This document shows, in pieces, positions 55,175 through 62,657 of a stretch of 64,000 nucleotides of DNA. Location of the stretch: the NCBI GenBank assembly GCA_003599885.1, contig QZKW01000088.1:62001-126000 (forward strand), in the 5' to 3' direction. Position 1 is the first letter of the stretch. Each line of letters starts with the position of its first letter. The position numbers and the translations under genes were made by a program. The notes under the pieces are model-generated. The model saw only the letters and a list, made by a program, of their open reading frames with translations. It had not been told where the DNA came from and did no database searches. The DNA comes from Desulfobacteraceae bacterium. Lineage in GTDB: Bacteria; Desulfobacterota; Desulfobacteria; Desulfobacterales; Desulfosalsimonadaceae.

Positions 55175-55533
55175 GCGCCACACTGTCTGGTAAATAAACG
55201 TTCGTAATTAATCCATTATCATTCAGCTAAATTCAGTTGGGCCTCCAATTGATGACGGCGGGGAAATGACAGGAATTGACCGCAAGGTTAATTCCTGTCA
55301 TCCCGCCCGCCGGCTGTATTCCGTTTTTTTAAATCCCGGTTTCCCCCTTTTTCTGAACCCGCTCACAACACCTGTGATGCCTCATCAATATTCCAATTCA
55401 GGCGCTAAACTGAATCTGATATTGACTTAGTTCCTCCTTTCATCGCATCATCAAAGTCTCATCCATTGCATAAAATATAAAAAATTGGCGGCATTACAGC
55501 ATGGAACCAAGAACGCCTTCTTGAAAGACAGCC
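55175..55533. other. Intergenic region with a long hairpin
   Basis: Contains the stem at 55257-55308 and a following T run (55324-55330), then about 200 bases with no gene I can support before the binding-protein gene. Probably separates the small-gene transcript from the sensor operon. Confidence 0.5.
55257..55308 (+). terminator. Long hairpin after the 32-residue gene, likely terminator
   Basis: The core ATGACAGGAATT and AATTCCTGTCAT pair exactly around a 12-nt loop, extended by GGCGGG and CCCGCC. Seven T occur about 15 bases further. The inner ATTCCTGT matches the core of the palindrome at 54442. Confidence 0.5.
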
Positions 55534-56658
55534 ATGAGAAAAATTTTCTATTCAGTTGTCATCTGGAGCTTATTCTTTTCTCCCATGGACGCATCCTCTG
55601 AAGAAAGAATGCGCGTTGTATTTATTAATCCCGGTTTTTTCGATGTCCATAATCCGACAGGCGGTTTCTGGCTTTCTGTTTCATCCTTTATGAGAGCTGC
55701 GGCAGAGGATTTGAATATTGACCTGGAAATACTCTATTGCGACAGAAATCATATAAAAATGAAAAATCTGGCGGAAGAAGTGATTTCACGAAAAAATCCG
55801 CCGGATTATCTGGTTGTTGTAAATGAGAAATTGTCCGCCGGGCCGATTATTATCAATGCGGACCAGGCCGGCGTGAAAGTTTTTGTGATACTGAACGGGT
55901 TTGAAGGTGAGCAGCGCCAAAAAATGGGACCGCCGAGGAGCAGGTATAAACACTGGCTCGGCACCCTGATTCCGGACAATCATTTTGCCGGTTACCAGGT
56001 TGCAAGACTCGTGATTGATCAGGCATTAAATGCCGGAATCAAAACACCGGACGGCCGTCTTCACCTTATCGGTTTTTCAGGGGATTATATTACCCAGGCA
56101 TCGATAGAGAGAGTCGACGGCTTAAAGCAGGCGGTGGCCGAATATCCGAATGTGGATCTGAAACAAGTGATCCCCTGCAACTGGTCGAAAGACGAGGCAA
56201 GAAGCAAAACCCCTAAAGTTCTCAAACGTTACCCTGAAACAGATGCGATATGGTGCGCAAACGACCCCATCGCCATCGGCGCCCTGGAAGGCGCCGCAGC
56301 AGCGGGTAGAACTCCGGGAAAGGATATTTTTCTGGGCGGGCTGAACTGGGACCCGCCGGGCCTTGCCAAAGTTAAAAGCGGAGAAATCGTCACTTCCGTC
56401 GGCGGCCATTTTATGACCGGCGGATGGGCCCTGATTTTGCTGTATGACTATCATCACGGGCGGGATTTTGCCGAAGACGGAACACTGCTTAAATATAAAA
56501 TTTTCGGCGCGTTACACATTGAAAACATTGATCAATTTATAAACACATTCGGCGACCGGGATTGGCGGAAAATTGATTTTACCCGGTTTTCCAAAATATT
56601 GAACCCGGATATCCGCAAATATCAGTTCAGCGTGGAATCAATTTTAGAAAACCAATGA
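55534..56658 (+). CDS. Periplasmic sugar-type binding protein (sensor component)
   Basis: A 374-residue exported protein of the periplasmic binding-protein type (LacI/RbsB fold, Peripla_BP_4): signal peptide to about 22, then VVFINPGFFDVHNPTGGFW, DNHFAGYQVARLVIDQAL, LHLIGFSGDYITQASIERVDGLKQA, AIWCANDPIAIGALEGAAAAGR and KDIFLGGLNWDP. No ABC transporter genes are adjacent; instead a hybrid kinase follows by 66 nt, as in LuxP-LuxQ-like pairs. Ligand unknown. Weak ribosome site. Confidence 0.88.
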   Translation: MRKIFYSVVIWSLFFSPMDASSEERMRVVFINPGFFDVHNPTGGFWLSVSSFMRAAAEDLNIDLEILYCDRNHIKMKNLAEEVISRKNPPDYLVVVNEKLSAGPIIINADQAGVKVFVILNGFEGEQRQKMGPPRSRYKHWLGTLIPDNHFAGYQVARLVIDQALNAGIKTPDGRLHLIGFSGDYITQASIERVDGLKQAVAEYPNVDLKQVIPCNWSKDEARSKTPKVLKRYPETDAIWCANDPIAIGALEGAAAAGRTPGKDIFLGGLNWDPPGLAKVKSGEIVTSVGGHFMTGGWALILLYDYHHGRDFAEDGTLLKYKIFGALHIENIDQFINTFGDRDWRKIDFTRFSKILNPDIRKYQFSVESILENQ

Positions 56659-56724
56659 ACGCCTTTTCAAAACCGTCCGTCTCATCATCCAATGAATGGA
56701 AACTGAATCAATGACTGGAAACAG

Positions 56725-59166
56725 ATGAAAAGAATCTTTTCAAAAACGCTGGCCTTATTCATAGCCGGCTTTTGCCTTTTTGCATTTACCTATCATTCGC
56801 ATCAGGTCCGGCGGATTCAGCATGCCGTCAACGAACATGCAAAAATTGTCGCCGGATCGATCTGGGATCTCAACCCAAAGGGTTCCGAGGAATATCTCCG
56901 TGCAGTGGCAGCAAACAACAACTATGAACAGCTTCTTGTTCAGGACTCTGATGGAAATATTTTCATCGAAGTGAAACAGCCGGCCGTCAACCTGTTTGAG
57001 ACCGAGTTAATCAGGCTGAAGCTGATTCCGCGCGTACGGGTTTCCGCTGATATTTTTTACCACAAAGAATTATTGGGTAAGGTTGAGGCCTTGTGGCTGG
57101 ACAAGTCGATTTATGTCTATGCCTATGCATTCCTGGTAGCGCTGTTATTGTTTGCGGTTGTTTTGCTTAGCAGACGGATTCTAAGGGCAAAAGCCACTCT
57201 GGAACAAATGGTGAAAGAGCGGACCCTGACCCTGACCGAAAGGACAGAAGAACTTCGTTATTCTGAAGAGTTACACAGAATTACCATCGGAAGCATCTCG
57301 GATCCCGTTTTTATAACCGATGACAACTTTCGTTTTACATACATCGGAGAAAATGTCTCTCAAATTTTAGGGTACTCGGCTCAGGAAATTCAGGCTATAG
57401 GAGACATTAAGTCCCTTGTGAAGAATGATTTTTTCAGCCTTGAACACCTTAAAAATACAGGCGAAATCCGCAACATCGAAAGCAGTATTACCGGAAAAGA
57501 CGGCAAAAAACATTTCTTTCTTATCAATGTCAAATATGTATCCATTAAAAATGGCACCATTCTCTATACGTTTCATGAAGTCAGCGAGCTGAAACACGCG
57601 TATGATTCCGTTACGAAAAGCGAAAAATCGTATCGGACCCTCGCCGAAAATCTGCCGGGCCTGGTATACCGTTTGTTTCTCAAAGAAAACAGCAGAATGC
57701 AGTTTTTCAACACCCTGCTTGAACCCATGACCGGCTATCAGGAAACGGATTTGACCAGCGGAACCATACGCCTTGTTCAACCCGGAATTATTGAAACAGA
57801 CCGGAAGCGGATAGCCTCCGCCATGGAAAAAGCCATTCAGGAGAAAGCGCCCATTGATGTGGAATACCGGTTCCAGCACAAGTCAGGGGAGATCCGCTAC
57901 TTTCATGAGCGGGGAAAACCGGTGTTCGATGAAGAGGACACGCCTTTATATGTCGACGGGGTCATTTTTGATATCACCGATAACAAAAACACATTAATAA
58001 AACAGCATAAACTTGAGGAACAGCTGCGTCAGGCCCAGAAACTTGAAGCCCTCGGCGCCCTTGCAGGCGGCATCACCCACGATTTCAACAATATTCTGTC
58101 CGCCATCTTCGGCTATACCCAATTGGCCCTGGTGGAACTGCCGGATGACAGCCCTGTCAAAACCTATCTCAATAATATGTTTGATGCAGCCAAACGGGCC
58201 AGGGAACTGGTTAAACAAATCCTCACTTTCAGCCGCCAGGAAACCCAGAAACAGTTTCCTGTGGAGGTTCGGGTTATTATTAAAGAGGCGCTAAAACTCC
58301 TGCGCGCCTCAATCCCCGCCACCATAGAGATCCGGCAAAATATTGCCCCGCATTGCGGAAACGTCCTGGCGAATCCAACCCAGATTCATCAAATTCTGAT
58401 GAATTTATGCATCAACGCCTATCATGCCATGCGTGAAACGGGCGGTATCCTGAGTGTTTCCCTCACGCCGCTCGATGCAGCCAATTGCAGTGGCGCCATC
58501 AGTGGTTTTGGCCTCCGGCCTGGACCCTGCCTGCGTCTTGAGGTGACCGATACGGGCCATGGCATGGACAGGCAAACGCTGGACCGAATATTCGATCCCT
58601 ATTTTACCACAAAGGCCAGGGGAGAAGGAACGGGGATGGGGCTTTCGGTGGTCCACGGGATTGTCAAAAGTCACGGCGGGCAGATTACGGTGAGCAGCGA
58701 ACCGGCTAAAGGCACTACGTTCCAGATCTATTGGCCGGTCATCGAGCAGGAAGCGTTTCAGGGCGAAGCCTTTTTTACGGAACCGCTTCCTTCAGGGACT
58801 GAAAAAATCCTGCTCCTTGATGATGAGGAACAGACCCTTCGTGTCGAAGAAACGATTCTGAAAAGTCTTGGCTATGCTGTGCATGCCTTTACAAGCCCCC
58901 TGGCAGCCCTGGAATGTTTCCGCGATCAACCCGGGGCCTTTGACCTGATTGTAACGGACATGACCATGCCCGTCATGACCGGGGACAATTTTTCCCGGGA
59001 AATTCTGAAAGTGCGTCCTGGCATGCCGATTATCCTGTGCACCGGATACAGCGAAACCATTTCCGAAACGGAAACAAAACAAATCGGCATCAAGGCCTTT
59101 ATTTTTAAACCCATCGAAATTAAGACTTTTGCTGTGCTTCTTCGGGAGATTTTGGGATCTGCTTAA
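56725..59166 (+). CDS. Two-PAS hybrid histidine kinase with receiver domain
   Basis: An 813-residue sensor: N-terminal membrane segment (about 7-24), a periplasmic stretch (about 25-135), a second membrane segment (about 135-153), a coiled coil, two PAS domains (about 185-295 and 305-425), HisKA with phospho-His near 452 (GGITHDFNNILS), HATPase (MNLCINAYHAM, DTGHGMD, GTGMGLSVVHG) and a receiver (LLDDEEQ, acceptor in IVTDMTMP). Directly downstream of a periplasmic binding protein, it probably reads that protein's ligand state and signals to the sigma-54 regulator by way of phosphotransfer. Confidence 0.93.
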   Translation: MKRIFSKTLALFIAGFCLFAFTYHSHQVRRIQHAVNEHAKIVAGSIWDLNPKGSEEYLRAVAANNNYEQLLVQDSDGNIFIEVKQPAVNLFETELIRLKLIPRVRVSADIFYHKELLGKVEALWLDKSIYVYAYAFLVALLLFAVVLLSRRILRAKATLEQMVKERTLTLTERTEELRYSEELHRITIGSISDPVFITDDNFRFTYIGENVSQILGYSAQEIQAIGDIKSLVKNDFFSLEHLKNTGEIRNIESSITGKDGKKHFFLINVKYVSIKNGTILYTFHEVSELKHAYDSVTKSEKSYRTLAENLPGLVYRLFLKENSRMQFFNTLLEPMTGYQETDLTSGTIRLVQPGIIETDRKRIASAMEKAIQEKAPIDVEYRFQHKSGEIRYFHERGKPVFDEEDTPLYVDGVIFDITDNKNTLIKQHKLEEQLRQAQKLEALGALAGGITHDFNNILSAIFGYTQLALVELPDDSPVKTYLNNMFDAAKRARELVKQILTFSRQETQKQFPVEVRVIIKEALKLLRASIPATIEIRQNIAPHCGNVLANPTQIHQILMNLCINAYHAMRETGGILSVSLTPLDAANCSGAISGFGLRPGPCLRLEVTDTGHGMDRQTLDRIFDPYFTTKARGEGTGMGLSVVHGIVKSHGGQITVSSEPAKGTTFQIYWPVIEQEAFQGEAFFTEPLPSGTEKILLLDDEEQTLRVEETILKSLGYAVHAFTSPLAALECFRDQPGAFDLIVTDMTMPVMTGDNFSREILKVRPGMPIILCTGYSETISETETKQIGIKAFIFKPIEIKTFAVLLREILGSA

Positions 59167-59569
59167 ATACCCGGATCAATGCCCGGCAATAAGGCGGATT
59201 TCCTCCGGTTCCGGATATGGCGGTTCATGAATCAGAGTTACAAAAAAAAAACCAGACTTTTTTAAAAAAATATAAAGTGCTCTTTCTTTTGCGATCCTTG
59301 TGTTCTTTCGCGGTGGAAGAAAAACAGCCTTGAAATCTGGACCCCATTTTTTTCAGGCCACCTCTTTGCCCCGGACTTTTACCGGCTATTATAAATGATG
59401 GCATCCGCTTAAAAGTCGGACACCCCCATAAAAAATGCAGGGGTATCCCGAAATAGGCCGCATAAATCCATTGATCCTCCAATTTTTCCCCTTGAAATTT
59501 CGAGCAAATGCGATAAACTCCTACGCTTGAATTTAAAAACACTGAAGACACATCACAAAGGGCAAGCTT
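59167..59569. other. Intergenic region before the 2-oxoacid oxidoreductase operon
   Basis: About 400 bases with no gene. It holds a stretch resembling the common CTTTGTGTTCTTTCGCGGTG dispersed repeat (59300-59315), a CCCC/GGGG stem near 59430-59450 and the promoter candidate at 59492-59519. An opposite-strand frame of 168 codons here is not credible. Confidence 0.5.
59492..59519 (+). promoter_or_regulatory. Candidate sigma-70 promoter of the kor operon
   Basis: TTGAAA (59492-59497), a 16-nt spacer and TAAACT (59514-59519), about 50 nt before the first ATG of the operon. Matches are moderate. Confidence 0.45.
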
Positions 59570-59890
59570 ATGAAATACTGGCGGGAGCCTCTGGACACGG
59601 GTGAAATTGATGTGGTCCGGGGGAAAGTCTATATCATCAAGGATCGCTGCAAGGGCTGCGGGTACTGCATTGAATTCTGCCCCAGAGAAGTTTTGGCGTT
59701 TTCCAAGGAATTCAACAAAAAAGGCTACCATCCGCCGATGCTCGTCAAATCCGATGGGTGCTTAAACTGCCATTATTGCGAACTCCTGTGCCCGGAATTC
59801 GCCATTTATACGGTGGCCGACGAAGGTGAAGCGGGCCCGAACCCGGTGGCCTCGGCAACCGAAAATCAGAAAAGCAGGCTGAAAGCTTAA
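59570..59890 (+). CDS. korD: 2-oxoacid:ferredoxin oxidoreductase, delta (ferredoxin) subunit
   Basis: A 106-residue two-cluster ferredoxin with CKGCGYCIEFCP and CLNCHYCELLCP, each a [4Fe-4S] site. Position ahead of alpha, beta and gamma subunits identifies it as the electron-carrying subunit. AAAGGG precedes the ATG by about eight bases. The last 25 residues are an alanine- and serine-rich tail. Confidence 0.9.
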   Translation: MKYWREPLDTGEIDVVRGKVYIIKDRCKGCGYCIEFCPREVLAFSKEFNKKGYHPPMLVKSDGCLNCHYCELLCPEFAIYTVADEGEAGPNPVASATENQKSRLKA

Positions 59891-59959
59891 CGGATTCATA
59901 AATAAGCCAACTGTAAGCTTTTACCTATAGCCTATAGCCTAACCCCCTATCTACCTAAC

Positions 59960-61117
59960 ATGGAAACATTGATGGAACCCAAAGTACTGACAGGTGAACA
60001 TTTTATCAACGGCGACGAAGCGTGCGCGGAAGGGGCTATTGCGGCCGGATGCACGTTTTTCGGGGCCTATCCCATCACCCCGGCCACCGAAGTGGCGGAA
60101 CGCATGGCCGAACGGCTTCCGGACCAAGGCGGAACCTTTATCCAGATGGAAGACGAGATCGCGGCCATCACCTCCATTCTCGGGGCCGCGTGGACCGGCG
60201 CCAAATCCATGACCGCCACCTCCGGGCCGGGGTTTTCCCTGATGATGGAAACCGTGGGCCTGGCCGTGGTCACGGAAACCCCCTGCGTGGTGGTGAATGT
60301 CCAGCGGGGCGGACCAAGCACGGGGCTTCCCACCATGGGCGCCCAGGGGGATATGATGCAGGCCCGGTGGGGGTCTCACGGGGACTATGAAATCATCGCC
60401 ATTGCCCCGTCTTCCCCCCAGGAAATGTTTGATCTCACCATTGAGGCGTTTAACTTGAGCGAAAAATACCGGGTGCCGGTGTTCATCATGTCCGATGAAG
60501 TGGTAGGCCATATGAGTGAAAAAGTGGTGATCCCGAAGGCCTCAAAAATCAAAACCGTTTCCCGGCCGCGTCCCAGCGGCCGCAAAGACCGGTTTAAGCC
60601 TTACCAGCCGGGGCCCAACGGCGTGCCGCCCATGGCCACCATCGGCGAGGGATATAACGTGCATGTGACCGGACTCACCCATGACGAGCAGGGGTATCCG
60701 GTCATGTCCGTGGACACCCAGAAGGAAATGATGACCCGGCTTATAGGGAAAATCAGAAACAATCTGGACGACATCATCCGCACGGAATCCTATCTGCTGG
60801 ATGACGCGGACATCGTGATCGTGTCCTACGGGGTGTCGGCCCGCACCAGTTATACCGCCGTGGAGCAGCTTCGCGGCATGGGCATCCGCGCCGGACTCTT
60901 CCGGCTCATCACGGTCTGGCCCTTTCCGGAAAAACAGATCCGGGAGCTGGCCACGCGGGTGAAAGGTTTTGTGACCGTGGAAATCAACATGGGCCAGATC
61001 TGTCGGGAAGTCGAGCGATGCGCGGGATCCAAGGTTCCGTCCTATCTGGTGGGCCATACCGGCGGCACCGTCATCACGCCGGACGCGGTGATTCAATTGA
61101 TAAAAGAAGTTTTTTAA
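59960..61117 (+). CDS. korA: 2-oxoacid:ferredoxin oxidoreductase, alpha subunit
   Basis: A 385-residue subunit of a thiamine-dependent enzyme that oxidatively decarboxylates a 2-oxoacid to acyl-CoA with ferredoxin as acceptor. Blocks: GAYPITPATEVAERMAE, QMEDEIAAITSILGAAWTG, SGPGFSLMMETVGLA, VVNVQRGGPSTGLPT and IMSDEVVGHMSEKV. These are closest to 2-oxoglutarate-type KorA, but branched-chain substrates cannot be excluded. An ATG five codons in (MEPKVLTG) is an alternative start. A TATAGCC-type short repeat lies just upstream. Confidence 0.92.
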   Translation: METLMEPKVLTGEHFINGDEACAEGAIAAGCTFFGAYPITPATEVAERMAERLPDQGGTFIQMEDEIAAITSILGAAWTGAKSMTATSGPGFSLMMETVGLAVVTETPCVVVNVQRGGPSTGLPTMGAQGDMMQARWGSHGDYEIIAIAPSSPQEMFDLTIEAFNLSEKYRVPVFIMSDEVVGHMSEKVVIPKASKIKTVSRPRPSGRKDRFKPYQPGPNGVPPMATIGEGYNVHVTGLTHDEQGYPVMSVDTQKEMMTRLIGKIRNNLDDIIRTESYLLDDADIVIVSYGVSARTSYTAVEQLRGMGIRAGLFRLITVWPFPEKQIRELATRVKGFVTVEINMGQICREVERCAGSKVPSYLVGHTGGTVITPDAVIQLIKEVF

Positions 61118-61132
61118 GAGGAATTTCGATAT

Positions 61133-61990
61133 ATGGCAATAGCGAAACGGCAACCAAAATCAACGTCTGCACCACTTTCACCGGACCCGAAGCATCCGCT
61201 GGAAGACCTGATCCGGATGGAGCGCATTCCCCATATCTGGTGTCCGGGGTGCGGGGTGGGAACGGTTTTTTCCGCCTGCCTCAGCGCGATCCAGCAGACC
61301 GGCATTGATTACCGGAAATTTTCCATGGTGTCCGGCATCGGGTGTTCGGGCCGGGGCGCCGGGTATGTGCGGCTTGATTCCTTTCACACCACCCACGGCC
61401 GGGCCATTCCCTTTGCCACGGGCATCAAGATGGCGGACCCGTCCCTTAATGTCATCGTGTTCTCCGGAGACGGGGATCTGTTCGCCATCGGCGGCAATCA
61501 TTTTATTCACGCGGCCCGGCGCAACATGGACATTACGGTGATATGCGTCAATAATTTCATCTACGGCATGACCGGCGGCCAGGTGGCGGCCACCACGCCC
61601 CACATGGCCAAATCCTCTACCACGCCTTTCGGCAACCCGGATTCGCCGTTTAACCTGCCCCTCCTGGCCATTGCTTCCGGCGCCACCTATGTGGCCCGCT
61701 GGACCATGATCCATTCCAGGGACCTGACCCTTGCGTTTGAGGAAGCCATTGGGCATCGGGGGTTTTCATTCATTGAAGTGCTGTCGCCATGCCCCATCAA
61801 TTATACCCGGCGGAACAAAATCAAAACCATGGACATGGTCCGGCAGTTCCATAACAACACCATCATTAAAAATCATGCAAACCCGTCGGAACTGGACATT
61901 GATTTCCAGAAAGGGGTGGTGCTGGGGAAATTCATGGATATCGACAAACCGACCCCGGATGAAATTCTTGCAAAACTGAGAAATCAGTAA
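61133..61990 (+). CDS. korB: 2-oxoacid:ferredoxin oxidoreductase, beta (TPP-binding) subunit
   Basis: A 285-residue subunit that binds thiamine diphosphate: CPGCGVGTVFSACL holds a conserved Cys pair, GDGDLFAIGGNHFIHAAR and VNNFIYGMTGGQ form the TPP-Mg motif, and ARWTMIHSRDLTLAFEEAI follows. AGAGG lies about 12 bases before the ATG. It lies 15 nt after the alpha gene. Confidence 0.93.
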   Translation: MAIAKRQPKSTSAPLSPDPKHPLEDLIRMERIPHIWCPGCGVGTVFSACLSAIQQTGIDYRKFSMVSGIGCSGRGAGYVRLDSFHTTHGRAIPFATGIKMADPSLNVIVFSGDGDLFAIGGNHFIHAARRNMDITVICVNNFIYGMTGGQVAATTPHMAKSSTTPFGNPDSPFNLPLLAIASGATYVARWTMIHSRDLTLAFEEAIGHRGFSFIEVLSPCPINYTRRNKIKTMDMVRQFHNNTIIKNHANPSELDIDFQKGVVLGKFMDIDKPTPDEILAKLRNQ

Positions 61991-62030
61991 AACGTTTAAA
62001 AATAGGCACTTATTACTTCAGGAAAACCAA

Positions 62031-62657
62031 ATGACACAAACCAAGAAAATCATGCGCCGGGAAATCATTGTCACGGGATTCGGGGGCCAGGGCATTATTC
62101 TGGCCGGGCGGATCCTGGGCCAGGCCGCAGCTTTGGGAGACAAGAAGGAAAGCACCCTGGTTCAGTCCTACGGCCCGGAATCCAGGGGCGGGGCGTGCGC
62201 GGCCCAGGTGATTGTTTCAGACATCACGATCCAGTATCCCTATATCAAGAATCCGGACATCCTGGTGTGCATGTCCCAGTCGGCGTATGAGAAATATATC
62301 AATGACCTGAAACCCGGCGGCCTGCTGCTGACGGACAAGGACCTGGTGAATCCGGAAGGAAACCGGGATTATTTTGATATCCCCGCCACCCGCATGGCCG
62401 AAGAACTGGGCCGGAAAATGATGGCCAATATCATCATGGTTGGTTTTGTCACGGCGGTTTCCGGGGCCATTTCCCTGGATGCGGCCCGGGAAGCGGTGAT
62501 GGATTCGGTTCCCAAAGGCACGGAAAAAATGAACATTGCCGCCTTCACCAAAGGATATGAATACGGCCTGTCCAAGCTGAAGGGCCGGGCCCATAAAGCA
62601 TCGGAGACATCGTCACATGATCAGGCGGGGCCGGACCGGTCAGGAGCCACTCCATGA
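62031..62657 (+). CDS. korC: 2-oxoacid:ferredoxin oxidoreductase, gamma subunit
   Basis: A 208-residue CoA-side subunit with the typical start REIIVTGFGGQGIILAGRIL, STLVQSYGPESRGGACAAQVIVS and NIIMVGFVTAVSGAISLDAAREAV. The start at 62031 is given; an ATG seven codons in is possible. The stop overlaps the next ATG by 4 nt (ATGA), so the following oxidoreductase is part of the operon. Confidence 0.92.
   Translation: MTQTKKIMRREIIVTGFGGQGIILAGRILGQAAALGDKKESTLVQSYGPESRGGACAAQVIVSDITIQYPYIKNPDILVCMSQSAYEKYINDLKPGGLLLTDKDLVNPEGNRDYFDIPATRMAEELGRKMMANIIMVGFVTAVSGAISLDAAREAVMDSVPKGTEKMNIAAFTKGYEYGLSKLKGRAHKASETSSHDQAGPDRSGATP

Noticed and set aside
59225-59731. 168-codon minus-strand frame before and over korD
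   Set aside because: Runs through an intergenic region with T/A runs and over the korD ferredoxin motifs in antisense; composition not protein-like.
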